Source: an uncultured Clostridia bacterium (GTDB lineage Bacteria > Bacillota > Clostridia > Christensenellales > Borkfalkiaceae). Taken from it: a stretch of DNA of 64,000 nucleotides. Every line of letters starts with the position of its first letter. Positions within the stretch are counted from its first letter, which is position 1. The translations under genes and the position numbers were made by a program. Location: NCBI GenBank assembly GCA_934271255.1, contig CAKQQS010000001.1:1-64000 (forward strand). Reading direction: 5' to 3'. Below, piece after piece: positions 7,614 to 16,860 of the stretch. The notes beneath the pieces are model-generated. The model did not search any database. It saw only the letters and a program-made list of their open reading frames with translations, and was not told where the DNA came from.

Positions 7614-10433
7614 TTAATTATTCAATATGTTTTTTAAAAACTTGCCCGTAAAACTGTTTTCGTTAGTTGCGATTTCTTCGGGAGTACCCGTTGCGACTAC
7701 CGTGCCGCCGCCGTCTCCGCCTTCGGGACCTAAATCGATAACGTAATCGGCAATCTTGATTATATCGAGGTTGTGTTCTATAACCAAAACGGTGTTGCCC
7801 GTCGAACGCAACCTTAAAAGTATATTAGCAAGTTTATCGACGTCGTAATTGTGCAATCCCGTAGTCGGCTCGTCTAAAATATACATCGTTTTGCCCGTCG
7901 AACGTTTTGCAAGTTCAGTCGCAAGTTTTACTCTCTGCGCTTCGCCGCCCGAAAGAGTCGTCGAACTTTGTCCGAGCCTTATATACCCCAGCCCGACTTC
8001 TTGAAGCGTTTTTATTTTACCGTAAATGCTCGGTATGTTTTCAAAAAACGCTACCGCTTCGTCGACGGTCATATTCAAAACGTCCGAAATGTTTTTGCCC
8101 TTGTATTTTACTTGTAGCGTTTCGCTGTTGTATCTCGTGCCGTGGCAAACTTCGCACGGAACGTAAACGTCCGGTAAAAAGTGCATTTCTATCTGAATTA
8201 TGCCGTCGCCCGAACAGTTTTCACACCTGCCGCCCGCTACGTTAAAACTGAATCTTCCCGATTTGTATCCGCGCGCTTTCGCGTCGGGCGTTGCCGCGAA
8301 CAAATCTCTTATCGCCGAGAAAACCCCCGTATACGTCGCGGGATTCGACCTTGGCGTTCTGCCGATAGGCGACTGGTCTATCGCTATTACTTTGTCGAAA
8401 TTGTCTATTCCTTCAAACGACGAATACTCCCCTTCTCTTACTTTCGCTTTGTTTAAAACGTTTGCGAGTTTAGGGTATATGACTTCGTTTACCAAAGAAC
8501 TCTTTCCGCTTCCCGAAACGCCCGTTACGGCGGTTATAAGCCCTACGGGTACGTTTACGTCGATGTTTTTAAGATTGTTTTGACTAGCCCCTTTAATCGT
8601 TAAGAACTTACCGTTTACGGGAGTTCTTGCTTTGGGGACTTCGATTTTTCTTCTGCCCGCCAGATAGTCGCCCGTGATACTGTCTTTACAATCCATTATG
8701 TCTTGTTGAGTACCCGTCGCCACGACCGTGCCGCCGTTTACCCCCGCAAATCTTCCTATGTCGACTATAAAGTCAGCCGAGCGTATCGTGTCTTCGTCGT
8801 GTTCGACGACTATCAGAGTATTTCCCAAATCTCTCAAATGTTTTAAGGTCGCCAAAAGTTTTTCGTTGTCCCTTTGGTGAAGCCCTATGCTAGGCTCGTC
8901 CAAAATATACAAAACGCCCGTAAGTCCGCTGCCTATTTGAGTGGCAAGTCGTATTCTTTGCGCTTCGCCGCCCGACAAAGTACCAGCCGAACGGTCGAGC
9001 GTCAGATAGGAAAGCCCCACGTCTTTTAAAAATCCGAGTCTTGCTTTTATCTCTTTTATTATATCTTTCGCGATGATTTTTTGCGTTTCGGTCAACTTTA
9101 ACCCGTCGAAAAACGCCAACGCTTTTTCTACCGACAGTTCGGTAAGTTCGGCGATGTTTTTGCCGCCTACCGTTACGGCAAGACTTTCTTTTTTAAGCCG
9201 TTTTCCGCGACAAGCGTCGCAAGGCAAGGTCATCATATACCGTTCGATTTCGGATTTAGTATAATCGGACGTCGTTTCGACGTATCTTCGTTCAAGATTC
9301 GGAATTATGCCTTCCCACGCGCTCATATAATCGCTTGTAAAAGTACGGGTGGCGTAGTGCATTTTAATTTTTTCTCCGCCGTTGCCGTAAAGAATTACGT
9401 TAAGTACGTCTTTCGGCAAATCCTTAATAGGAACGTCCAACGAAAAATGGTAATGCTCGGCAAGACTTTTAAATCTCATTTTCGCCAGTTCCGCCGAGTC
9501 AAGATTCCAACCCGTTATCGCAAGCGCGCCTTCGTTGATGGATTTGTCCTGATTGCCGAGTATTTTGTTTACGTCGATTTTGTTTTTAAAACCTAACCCG
9601 TGACATTCGGGACACGCGCCGAACGGATTGTTGAAACTGAACATTCTCGGTTCGAGTTCTTCGATACTGATTCCGCAATCGGGACACGCGTATTTCGTCG
9701 AATATAGTTCCGTTTTGCCGTCGCATTCGACGGATACCAACCCGTCCGCAAGTTTTATCGCCGTTTCTATGCTGTCGTTAAGCCTTTGGCGTATTCCGTC
9801 TTTGATAACGAGCCTGTCGACGACGACGTTTATGTTATGTTTGACGTTTTTATCGATGACGATCTCTTCGCCCAAATCGTAAACAACGCCGTCTATCTCG
9901 ATTCTCGAATAACCGCTTTTTTTATACCCGTCTATCTGTTTGGAATATTCTCCCTTTCTCCCCCTGACGACGGGAGCAAGAATTAAAATACGACTTCCCT
10001 GCGTCATTGCGGTAACTTTATCGCATATTTCGTCTATCGTTTGTCTGCGTATTTCTTTACCGCACCTGGGACAATGAGGAATACCAGTTCTGGCGTACAG
10101 CAACCTTAAATAATCGTAAATCTCGGTAACCGTGCCGACGGTAGATCTGGGATTGTTCGAAGTGGTTTTTTGGTCAATCGATATTGCGGGCGACAACCCG
10201 TCGATGCTTTCGACGTTGGGTTTTTGCATTTGTCCCAAAAACATTCTTGCGTAACTCGACAAACTTTCCATATATCTTCTTTGCCCTTCGGCAAAAATCG
10301 TGTCGAACGCAAGCGTCGATTTTCCGCTGCCCGAAAGCCCCGTAAACACTACTAATTTGTTACGGGGTATTTTTACGTCGATATTCTTTAAATTGTTTTC
10401 TTTCGCGCCTTTTACCACTATAAAATCTTGCAT
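7614..10433 (-). CDS. uvrA: excinuclease ABC subunit A
   Basis: 939-aa DNA damage sensor of nucleotide excision repair. Two ABC ATPase modules are visible: Walker A GLSGSGKST near residue 32 with signature LSGGEAQRIRLA near 487, and Walker A GVSGSGKSS near 638 with signature LSGGEAQRVKLA near 828. Zinc-binding cysteine pairs occur in both halves (CPDCGISIEE...CPECHGLGF and GGRCENCSGDG...CEVCHGTRYN). Length is normal for the family. It follows uvrB with 1 bp between the genes, so the two are cotranscribed. Confidence 0.98.
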   Translation of the reverse strand: MQDFIVVKGAKENNLKNIDVKIPRNKLVVFTGLSGSGKSTLAFDTIFAEGQRRYMESLSSYARMFLGQMQKPNVESIDGLSPAISIDQKTTSNNPRSTVGTVTEIYDYLRLLYARTGIPHCPRCGKEIRRQTIDEICDKVTAMTQGSRILILAPVVRGRKGEYSKQIDGYKKSGYSRIEIDGVVYDLGEEIVIDKNVKHNINVVVDRLVIKDGIRQRLNDSIETAIKLADGLVSVECDGKTELYSTKYACPDCGISIEELEPRMFSFNNPFGACPECHGLGFKNKIDVNKILGNQDKSINEGALAITGWNLDSAELAKMRFKSLAEHYHFSLDVPIKDLPKDVLNVILYGNGGEKIKMHYATRTFTSDYMSAWEGIIPNLERRYVETTSDYTKSEIERYMMTLPCDACRGKRLKKESLAVTVGGKNIAELTELSVEKALAFFDGLKLTETQKIIAKDIIKEIKARLGFLKDVGLSYLTLDRSAGTLSGGEAQRIRLATQIGSGLTGVLYILDEPSIGLHQRDNEKLLATLKHLRDLGNTLIVVEHDEDTIRSADFIVDIGRFAGVNGGTVVATGTQQDIMDCKDSITGDYLAGRRKIEVPKARTPVNGKFLTIKGASQNNLKNIDVNVPVGLITAVTGVSGSGKSSLVNEVIYPKLANVLNKAKVREGEYSSFEGIDNFDKVIAIDQSPIGRTPRSNPATYTGVFSAIRDLFAATPDAKARGYKSGRFSFNVAGGRCENCSGDGIIQIEMHFLPDVYVPCEVCHGTRYNSETLQVKYKGKNISDVLNMTVDEAVAFFENIPSIYGKIKTLQEVGLGYIRLGQSSTTLSGGEAQRVKLATELAKRSTGKTMYILDEPTTGLHNYDVDKLANILLRLRSTGNTVLVIEHNLDIIKIADYVIDLGPEGGDGGGTVVATGTPEEIATNENSFTGKFLKNILNN

Positions 10434-10434
10434 A

Positions 10435-12387
10435 TTATTTCCTTAACTTGTTTTTTAATTTCGCTATCGTGTCCCTTATTTCTATACACCGTTCAAAATC
10501 AAGGTTGGCGGACGCTACTTTCATAAGCGCCTTTAACTTTTCTATCTCGTCGGGTATATCTTTAAACTTTATATCTTTCGTTCTGTCCGCTTTCTTTGTT
10601 ATCTCTATCGTGTTTACGATAGGTTTGACTATCGTTTTCGGTACTATGCCGTGTTTTTCGTTATATTCCCGTTGCGCTTTTCTTCTACGGTTCGTTTCGT
10701 CGATCGCGCGTTTCATGCTGTCCGTCATAACGTCGGCGTACATAACGACTTTCGCGTCGGCGTTTCTCGCCGCTCTTCCTATCGTCTGAATAAGCGCGCG
10801 GTCGCTTCTTAAAAAGCCTTCCTTGTCCGCGTCCAGAATCGATACGAGCCTTACTTCGGGTATGTCAAGCCCTTCTCTTAAAAGATTTATGCCGACCAAC
10901 ACGTCGAATTCGCCTTTTCGTAGCCCCTGTATTATTTCTATACGCTCCATAGTATCTATGTCGCTGTGCATATATCTCGTTTTTATGCCGTTCTCTTTAA
11001 GATAGTCGGTAAGGCTTTCCGCCATTTTTTTGGTGAGCGTAGTTATAAGAACTCTGCCTTTCTCGTTTATAACGTCTTTACAGTCTTTGATGATTTCGTC
11101 TATTTGCCCTTTTGTACCGCGAATCTCTATTTCGGGATCCAACAAGCCCGTCGGACGAACGAGTTGTTCTACTACCTGTCCCGCTTTTTTGAGTTCAAAA
11201 TCCCCCGGCGTTGCCGAAACGAAAATAACTTGCGGTATTCTTTCGTAAAACTCCTCGAATCTGAGCGGTCGGTTGTCGAAAGCCGAACGCAGCCTGAATC
11301 CGTAATCTACAAGGTTTGTTTTTCGCGAAAAATCCCCTTCGTACATAGCGTGGAACTGCGGAAGCGTCATGTGGCTTTCGTCTATGAACATAATAAAATC
11401 TTTTGGAAAATAATCCAAAAGGGTGAACGGCGGCTCGCCCGCTTTCCTTCCGTCGAAATATCTGCTGTAATTTTCTATACCGCTGCAATACCCTATCTCG
11501 CGCATCATTTCCATATCGTAATTAGTGCGTTGTCTGAGCCTTTGCGCTTCGATAAGTTTGCCTTTTTCTTCAAACGCCTTGACTTCGTCGTTCATATCGA
11601 CGGTTATAGCCGACATCGCGTTGAACAGTTTTTCCTGTTCGACGGCATAGTGCGTAGCGGGAAAAATTACCGCGTGGTTCAACTCGGAAATTATCTTTCC
11701 GCTGACGTATTCAAACTCGCAAATCCTGTCGATTTCGTCCCCGAAAAACTCTACTTTGATCGCAATCTCCGAACTTGACGACGGGAAAATATCCACCGTG
11801 TCGCCGCGCACCCTGAACGTCGAACGGCCGAACTCCATATCGTGTCTGGAATACTGAATGGCAACAAGTCGGCGCAACAGTTCGTCCCGTTCCATTTGCA
11901 TGTTCGGTCTAAGGGACAACGCAAGTCTGTAATATTCTTCGGGCGCTCCGAGTCCGTATATGCACGAAACGGAAGATACCACGACGCAATCTCTTCTTTC
12001 GCCGAGCGAACACGTCGCGCTGTGGCGCAGTTTGTCTATTTCGTCGTTTATCGCCAAATCTTTTTCTATATAAGTGTCCGTTTGCGGAATGTACGATTCG
12101 GGTTGATAATAGTCGTAATACGAAACGAAAAACTCTACGCGGTTTTCGGGGAAAAACTCCCTGAATTCGTTGCAGAGTTGCGCGGCGAGCGTTTTATTGT
12201 GCGCTATGACAAGCGCCGGTCTGTTTAAGTTTTTTATTACGTTAGCCATAGTGAACGTTTTACCGCTACCCGTAACGCCTAAAAGAACTTGTTCTTTCAG
12301 TCCGTCCAAAACTCCTTCCGTGAGTTTTGCTATCGCTTGCGGCTGGTCGCCCGTCGGCTTGTATTCTGAATGTAACTTATATTCCAT
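10435..12387 (-). CDS. uvrB: excinuclease ABC subunit B
   Basis: 650-aa helicase-like subunit that loads onto damage found by UvrA. Motifs seen: Walker A LGVTGSGKTFT, the beta-hairpin (YYDYYQPESYIPQTDTYIEKD), DESH Walker B (MFIDESHMTLPQ), helicase motif VI (IQTIGRAARN), and a C-terminal UVR domain. I choose ATG 12387 (MEYKLHSEYKP); a TTG three codons upstream is possible. No clear Shine-Dalgarno sequence precedes it, and it starts 2 nt after the upstream stop, suggesting translational coupling. Confidence 0.97.
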   Translation of the reverse strand: MEYKLHSEYKPTGDQPQAIAKLTEGVLDGLKEQVLLGVTGSGKTFTMANVIKNLNRPALVIAHNKTLAAQLCNEFREFFPENRVEFFVSYYDYYQPESYIPQTDTYIEKDLAINDEIDKLRHSATCSLGERRDCVVVSSVSCIYGLGAPEEYYRLALSLRPNMQMERDELLRRLVAIQYSRHDMEFGRSTFRVRGDTVDIFPSSSSEIAIKVEFFGDEIDRICEFEYVSGKIISELNHAVIFPATHYAVEQEKLFNAMSAITVDMNDEVKAFEEKGKLIEAQRLRQRTNYDMEMMREIGYCSGIENYSRYFDGRKAGEPPFTLLDYFPKDFIMFIDESHMTLPQFHAMYEGDFSRKTNLVDYGFRLRSAFDNRPLRFEEFYERIPQVIFVSATPGDFELKKAGQVVEQLVRPTGLLDPEIEIRGTKGQIDEIIKDCKDVINEKGRVLITTLTKKMAESLTDYLKENGIKTRYMHSDIDTMERIEIIQGLRKGEFDVLVGINLLREGLDIPEVRLVSILDADKEGFLRSDRALIQTIGRAARNADAKVVMYADVMTDSMKRAIDETNRRRKAQREYNEKHGIVPKTIVKPIVNTIEITKKADRTKDIKFKDIPDEIEKLKALMKVASANLDFERCIEIRDTIAKLKNKLRK

Positions 12388-12389
12388 AA

Positions 12390-12776
12390 TCAACAACGTT
12401 TAATCATGTTCAACAACAGCGTTATTACAAAAGCGATTACCGCACCCGTTATCGCCAACGCTATTTTTACCTTTAAATCGAAAACTACTTTTCTTTTAAC
12501 CTGTTCTTCTTCCCTTGGCAAATGCCTTGCTTTACCGCGTAAGGTTATGCAATAAACCTGCTCGTTTTTTCGATAAGAATCGATTACGTCGAAATACCCG
12601 TCAAGTTCGAGTTCCCTTATCTTTTCGTCAAGCGAAGACTCGTCGAGTTTCGTCTTGTCGCGAGCGCGCGCGTTAACGCCGTCGAGCAATTCGGCACGCG
12701 TTATCAAAACGGTCTCTTTTTCACCGCTGAAATCTAAAATTGTCTTGACTATAAGTCGTTCCGTTTTATTTAACAT
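12390..12776 (-). CDS. tail-anchored protein with winged-helix-like N-terminus
   Basis: 128-aa protein of unknown function. Residues 1-75 are charged and helical with a beta hairpin (EKIRELELDGYFDVIDSYRKNEQVYCITLRGKARHL), resembling a winged-helix fold. Residues 103-124 (IALAITGAVIAFVITLLLNMI) form one C-terminal transmembrane helix. The next gene upstream encodes a protein with the same plan, so the two look like diverged paralogues. It sits between nfnAB and uvrBA in one run of genes. Confidence 0.6.
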   Translation of the reverse strand: MLNKTERLIVKTILDFSGEKETVLITRAELLDGVNARARDKTKLDESSLDEKIRELELDGYFDVIDSYRKNEQVYCITLRGKARHLPREEEQVKRKVVFDLKVKIALAITGAVIAFVITLLLNMIKRC

Positions 12777-12799
12777 TTATCACCCGATAACGCCCGTCG

Positions 12800-13177
12800 T
12801 TATATAATCGTAAACAACAGATAAACGATCATACCGCCGACTACCGCCCCTATAAGCGACGCGCAAAAACAGACGAATCCCATTTTACGTATCGCCTTTT
12901 TAGCGTCGTAATTCGGCTCGTCTTTGCTAGGTTGGTCGCATCTCATTTTTCCGTCGGGCAACGGCGCCAAACAAAACTCGTGTTCGTCGCTGTACTTTAT
13001 GCTTATGAGTTTCTTTTCCGCCAACTCTTCTATTAAAGCGCGCAAGTCTTTGTCTTTCGTTTTAAATCTTTTGGGTAACGCTTCCGAAATATCTTCGGTC
13101 GTCAATATCTCGTACACCCCGTTCGGGCATAAATCGTTTATTGTTTGTAAAAGCGTTAAACTTCTTTTATCAAGCAT
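12800..13177 (-). CDS. tail-anchored protein, paralogue-like to its neighbour
   Basis: 125-aa protein. Residues 1-70 (LLQTINDLCPNGVYEILTTEDISEAL...ALIEELAEKKLISIKYSDEHEFCL) resemble a winged helix with a C-terminal hairpin. Residues 97-123 (MGFVCFCASLIGAVVGGMIVYLLFTII) are a transmembrane helix. Same architecture as the following gene, with little identity. GGAGTACT before the ATG gives a ribosome site. Function unknown. Confidence 0.6.
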   Translation of the reverse strand: MLDKRSLTLLQTINDLCPNGVYEILTTEDISEALPKRFKTKDKDLRALIEELAEKKLISIKYSDEHEFCLAPLPDGKMRCDQPSKDEPNYDAKKAIRKMGFVCFCASLIGAVVGGMIVYLLFTII

Positions 13178-13185
13178 AGTACTCC

Positions 13186-13422
13186 TTACAGTCCCGCGCC
13201 TACGTCGGGTTTAAAAATCACGTCGCCGCATACCACGAAAGTAAACACCGCCGCAAGGACGGCAAGCGCAATCCCCGCGACGCTTAGTCCTATCGTCCAT
13301 TTTCTCATTTGCGATTCTTTGTTGTTCTGCATGCAAGCCATACACAAACTTATTATCGAGAGTAGTCCGCCGAACCCCATAAAAGGACTGAACATCAATC
13401 CCAAACACGCTATCGCTATCAT
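13186..13422 (-). CDS. small DUF4190-like membrane protein
   Basis: 78-aa protein with two hydrophobic helices: residues 2-28 (IACLGLMFSPFMGFGGLLSIISLCMA) and 42-68 (TIGLSVAGIALAVLAAVFTFVVCG), joined by a short polar loop (CMQNNKESQMRKW). The pattern resembles DUF4190-type small proteins. It precedes the two tail-anchored proteins by 8 bp and follows nfnB by 1 bp. No function can be assigned. Confidence 0.55.
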   Translation of the reverse strand: MIAIACLGLMFSPFMGFGGLLSIISLCMACMQNNKESQMRKWTIGLSVAGIALAVLAAVFTFVVCGDVIFKPDVGAGL

Positions 13423-13423
13423 A

Positions 13424-14809
13424 TTAACTCCTTCTGATATATTCGTCTATCGCATGCGCGGCAATCTTGCCGCTGCCCATAGCGGATATTACCGTCGCGC
13501 TGCCCGTTACGGCATCTCCGCCGGCAAACACTCCTTCTTGTGTAGTTTGTCCGCTTGCGTCCGCAATTATTCCGCCGAACGACGAAACTTGTAACGCGGG
13601 CGTGGTGTTTTTTATAAGCGGGTTGGGCGACGTGCCCAGCGCCGTTATAACGACGTCGCAATCAAAGTCGTATTCGCTGCCCGATATCTCGACGGGTTTA
13701 CGTCTTCCGCGTTCGTCCGGCTCGCCGAGTTCCGTCCTTATCAGCCTTACGCTTTTTACCCTGAAATTATCGTCGCCGATAATCTCTTTGGGGTTGACGA
13801 GCGTTATAAACTCAACGCCTTCTTCTATCGCGTGGTCGATTTCTTCTTTTCTCGCGGGCAATTCGTTCATCGACCTGCGATAAAGTATAACCGCCTTTTC
13901 CGCGCCTAATCTCAAAGCCGACCTTACGCTGTCCATAGCGACGTTTCCGCCGCCGATAACCGCAACCTTTTTGCCTTTTAAAACGGGCGTGGCCGCGCGC
14001 TCGTCGTACGCGCCCATAAGATTTATTCTCGTTAAAAACTCGTTTGCCGAGTACACGCCGTTAAGGTTTTCGCCTTTTATTCCCATAAACTTGGGAAGTC
14101 CCGCTCCGCTTGCGATATACACCGCCTTAAAGCCTTGTTCAAACAGTTCGTCGACGGTAAACGTTTTACCGATAACGCAGTCCGTTCTGAACGCGACGCC
14201 GTTCTTTTCGAGTTTGTCCGTTTCCGCTTTCACGATACTTTTAGGCAGTCTGAACTCCGGTATTCCGTAAACCAACACGCCGCCTACTTTGTGCAACGCT
14301 TCGAACACGGTTACTTCGTAGCCGAGCGCGTTAAGTTCGCCCGCGCACGAAAGTCCCGAAGGTCCGCTGCCCACTACGGCGACTTTGACGCCGTTGCTTT
14401 TCCTTTCGGCGTTTTCTTCTATACCCTTTTCCCTGACGTAATCGGCGACGAATCTTTCCAACCTGCCGATACCTACGGGTTCGCCTTTAACGCCCCGCGC
14501 GCAAACGCTTTCGCATTGAGTTTCCTGAGGACACACCCTACCGCACACCGCGCTGAGGCAACTTTTTTCACGAATTACGTTATACGCCCCCAAAATATCG
14601 CCGTCGGCTACTTTTTTTATAAACGAAGGTATATCTATTCCGACGGGACATTTGTTCACGCACCTGGCGTTTTTACAATTCAGACACCGTTGCGCTTCGT
14701 TTTGCGCTTCCTGAAAAGTATAGCCGAGCGTTACTTCTTTAAAGTCTTTCGACCTTACTTCGGGTTCTCGCATCGTAATCGGGGTTTTTTCTTTTTGCAT
14801 ATTTATCAT
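13424..14809 (-). CDS. nfnB: NADP-dependent ferredoxin oxidoreductase large subunit (NfnB) / GltD-like
   Basis: 461-aa flavoprotein. An N-terminal [4Fe-4S] domain (CLNCKNARCVNKCP near residue 41, and a second set CGRVCPQETQCESVC near 90) is followed by two FAD/NAD(P)-binding folds (VVGSGPSGLSCAGEL near 146; VIGGGNVAMDSVRSA near 288). This is the layout of glutamate synthase small subunit and of NfnB. The partner gene directly upstream encodes NfnA, so this pair is the electron-bifurcating NADH-dependent ferredoxin:NADP+ oxidoreductase that makes NADPH in fermentative Clostridia. Confidence 0.9.
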   Translation of the reverse strand: MINMQKEKTPITMREPEVRSKDFKEVTLGYTFQEAQNEAQRCLNCKNARCVNKCPVGIDIPSFIKKVADGDILGAYNVIREKSCLSAVCGRVCPQETQCESVCARGVKGEPVGIGRLERFVADYVREKGIEENAERKSNGVKVAVVGSGPSGLSCAGELNALGYEVTVFEALHKVGGVLVYGIPEFRLPKSIVKAETDKLEKNGVAFRTDCVIGKTFTVDELFEQGFKAVYIASGAGLPKFMGIKGENLNGVYSANEFLTRINLMGAYDERAATPVLKGKKVAVIGGGNVAMDSVRSALRLGAEKAVILYRRSMNELPARKEEIDHAIEEGVEFITLVNPKEIIGDDNFRVKSVRLIRTELGEPDERGRRKPVEISGSEYDFDCDVVITALGTSPNPLIKNTTPALQVSSFGGIIADASGQTTQEGVFAGGDAVTGSATVISAMGSGKIAAHAIDEYIRRS

Positions 14810-14810
14810 A

Positions 14811-15650
14811 CTACTTTACCCCTTTGAAAAGATTGCAATATTCTTCTTTCTTTCGCTGCTCGAAATCTCTGTACACGCCGTTGCGTTTTATCACTTCGTC
14901 AAAGTCTACTTTGTGCGCGTCGAAATCGGGACCGTCTACGCACGCAAACTTCATTTTGCCGTCTACGGTAAGCCGACAACCGCCGCACATTCCCGTGCCG
15001 TCTATCATTACGGGGTTCATGCTGGCAACTGTTTTTATACCGTATTTTTCGGTGAGTTTCGCAACGAATTTCATCATTACGAGCGGTCCTATCGTAATTA
15101 CTTCGTCGTAATTTTCTCCGTTTTCGATAAGAGTTTTAAGCGCGTCCGTTACCAACCCTTTTTCGCCGTAACTTCCGTCGTCCGTACATACGACGAGTTT
15201 GTCGCTTACCTTTTTGAATTCGGATTCCAGAATGATTATATCTTTGTTTCTGAATCCTATAATCGAATGGACTTCCGCGCCTTGATTTTTCAACGTTTTA
15301 GCGATAGGATAGGCTATCGCCGTACCTACGCCGCCGCCTACGACCGCGACTTTTTTAAGCCCGTCGAGTTCCGTCGCCTTGCCCAAAGGTCCGACGAACG
15401 TGGGAATATAATCCCCTGCGTTTTTGTCGTTTAACGCCATAGTCGTCGCGCCGACTGCTTGGAAAATTATCGTTACAGTACCGTTCTTTTCGTCTGAGTC
15501 CGCAACGGTCAAAGGTATTCTTTCGCCGTCGTCGGTAACACGCAATATAACAAACTGCCCCGCTTTGGCTTTTCTGGATACGTCGGGCGCGCAAATCTTC
15601 ATCAGCGTTACCGAATCATTGAGTTTTTCCTTATACTCTATCTTGTACAA
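14811..15650 (-). CDS. nfnA: NfnA, ferredoxin-NADP+ reductase small subunit
   Basis: 279-aa FAD and [2Fe-2S] protein. An N-terminal FAD-binding barrel (GQFVILRVTDDGERIPLTVAD) precedes an NAD-binding fold (KVAVVGGGVGTAIAYPIAKTL), and a C-terminal cysteine cluster (GTGMCGGCRLTVDGKMKFACVDGP) holds the [2Fe-2S] centre. It starts with TTG behind a good AAGGTGAT site, 9 bp after the cyclophilin gene, and ends 1 bp before nfnB. With NfnB it couples NADH and reduced ferredoxin oxidation to NADP+ reduction. Confidence 0.92.
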   Translation of the reverse strand: MYKIEYKEKLNDSVTLMKICAPDVSRKAKAGQFVILRVTDDGERIPLTVADSDEKNGTVTIIFQAVGATTMALNDKNAGDYIPTFVGPLGKATELDGLKKVAVVGGGVGTAIAYPIAKTLKNQGAEVHSIIGFRNKDIIILESEFKKVSDKLVVCTDDGSYGEKGLVTDALKTLIENGENYDEVITIGPLVMMKFVAKLTEKYGIKTVASMNPVMIDGTGMCGGCRLTVDGKMKFACVDGPDFDAHKVDFDEVIKRNGVYRDFEQRKKEEYCNLFKGVK

Positions 15651-15659
15651 TTTATCACC

Positions 15660-16181
15660 TTATTTTATTTTTTCGGGCTCTTCGTAATCCGCGCCGAAAG
15701 TATCGACGGTAACCTTTTTCATTACCTGGTTGTTTATCGGTCTGTCGTTATAATCCGTTTTGACGTTCGCTATTTCGTCGACGACGTCTAACCCTTCGAT
15801 GACTTTACCGAAAGCGGCGTACTGCCCGTCAAGGAAAAATCCGTCGTTGTGCATAATAAAAAACTGACTTCCCGCGCTGTTCGGATCCATCGCTCTCGCC
15901 ATGCTTATAACTCCGCGTTCGTGCTTTAAAGGGTTTTTGAACCCGTTTTTACCGAACTCGCCTTTAATGGAATAATCGGGACCGCCCATTCCCGTACCTT
16001 CGGGATCTCCGCCTTGTATCATAAAACCGCTTATAACTCTATGAAAGATAAGTCCGTCGTAAAAACCTTTTTTAACCAGACTGATAAAGTTGTTTACCGT
16101 GTTGGGCGCAACTTCGGGATAAAGTTCGATTTTTATTTTTTTGCCGTTTTCCGTTTCTATCGTAACTATCGGGTTTGCCAT
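15660..16181 (-). CDS. peptidyl-prolyl cis-trans isomerase, cyclophilin type
   Basis: 173-aa cytoplasmic cyclophilin. Catalytic and binding residues are in place: FHRVISGFMIQGGDPEGTG (Arg and Gln of the active site), GVISMARAMDPNSAGSQFFIM, and the FGKVIEGLDVVDEIA segment. No signal peptide. It begins an operon with nfnAB and has its own promoter and a GGAGAAGATATATT site upstream of the ATG. Confidence 0.95.
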   Translation of the reverse strand: MANPIVTIETENGKKIKIELYPEVAPNTVNNFISLVKKGFYDGLIFHRVISGFMIQGGDPEGTGMGGPDYSIKGEFGKNGFKNPLKHERGVISMARAMDPNSAGSQFFIMHNDGFFLDGQYAAFGKVIEGLDVVDEIANVKTDYNDRPINNQVMKKVTVDTFGADYEEPEKIK

Positions 16182-16218
16182 AATATATCTTCTCCTTATA
16201 ACCTTGTATATAGAATAT

Positions 16219-16247
16219 ATTGTAGCACATTATTTAAAATCAAGCAA
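16219..16247 (-). promoter_or_regulatory. promoter of the cyclophilin-nfnAB run
   Basis: Minus strand TTGCTT (16247-16242), 17 bp, TACAAT (16224-16219) with an extended-10 TGC just before it. Confidence 0.6.
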
Positions 16248-16265
16248 GTACTTACGGGTTTTCGG

Positions 16266-16300
16266 CAAAGAAAAACCTTGCCGAAAAAACGACAAGGTTT
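16266..16300 (-). terminator. terminator after rubrerythrin
   Basis: Minus-strand AAACCTTG (16300-16293) pairs with CAAGGTTT (16280-16273), followed by TTCTTTG. A competing TTCGGCAA/TTTGCCGAA stem overlaps it. Confidence 0.7.
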
Positions 16301-16306
16301 ACGATT

Positions 16307-16840
16307 TTAATAATTATCTTTTCTTATTTCAAAATAACTTTGCGGATGAGCGCAAACGGGACACGTTTCGGGCGCGGTTACGCTCGTAACGATATGTCCG
16401 CAATTGCGACATACCCACGCGACGGGCTCGCCCTTTTCAAACACTTTTTGCGTTTCGATATTGTTGAGAAGCGCGTTGTATCTTTCTTCGTGCGATTTTT
16501 CTATCGCCGCGACGCCCCTGAACTTTGCCGCTATGTCGGCAAAGCCTTCTTCTTCGGCGACTTTCGCAAACTCTTCGTACATATTCGTCCATTCGTAGTT
16601 CTCGCCGCTTGCCGCCGCCTTTAAGTTTTCCGCCGTAGTTCCGATTCCGTTAAGTTCTTTAAACCAAAGTTTCGCGTGTTCTTTTTCGTTATCCGCCGTT
16701 TCGGTGAAAATAGCGGCGATTTGTTCGTAACCTTCTTTCTTCGCCTTGCTCGCAAAATAAGTATATTTGTTTCTTGCCTGCGACTCGCCTGCAAACGCTT
16801 CCAAAAGGTTCTTTTCCGTTCTGCTGCCTTTCAAATCCAT
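16307..16840 (-). CDS. rbr: rubrerythrin
   Basis: 177-aa non-haem iron peroxidase that removes hydrogen peroxide in anaerobes. The four-helix ferritin-like domain carries the di-iron ligands (EAFAGESQARNKY, ADNEKEHAKLWF, GVAAIEKSHEERY). The C-terminal rubredoxin domain has two CxxC knuckles (CRNCGH and CPVC). I chose the ATG at 16840 (MDLKGSRTEKN), which has AAAGGAG 8 nt upstream; the in-frame extension to 16906 is not part of the family. It is 20 bp downstream of rhaB and probably cotranscribed. Confidence 0.96.
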   Translation of the reverse strand: MDLKGSRTEKNLLEAFAGESQARNKYTYFASKAKKEGYEQIAAIFTETADNEKEHAKLWFKELNGIGTTAENLKAAASGENYEWTNMYEEFAKVAEEEGFADIAAKFRGVAAIEKSHEERYNALLNNIETQKVFEKGEPVAWVCRNCGHIVTSVTAPETCPVCAHPQSYFEIRKDNY

Positions 16841-16860
16841 ACCGTTACTCCTTTTTTTGT

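Noticed and set aside
10966..11778. 270-codon plus-strand ORF opposite uvrB
   Set aside because: Antisense shadow; no motifs, no ribosome site.
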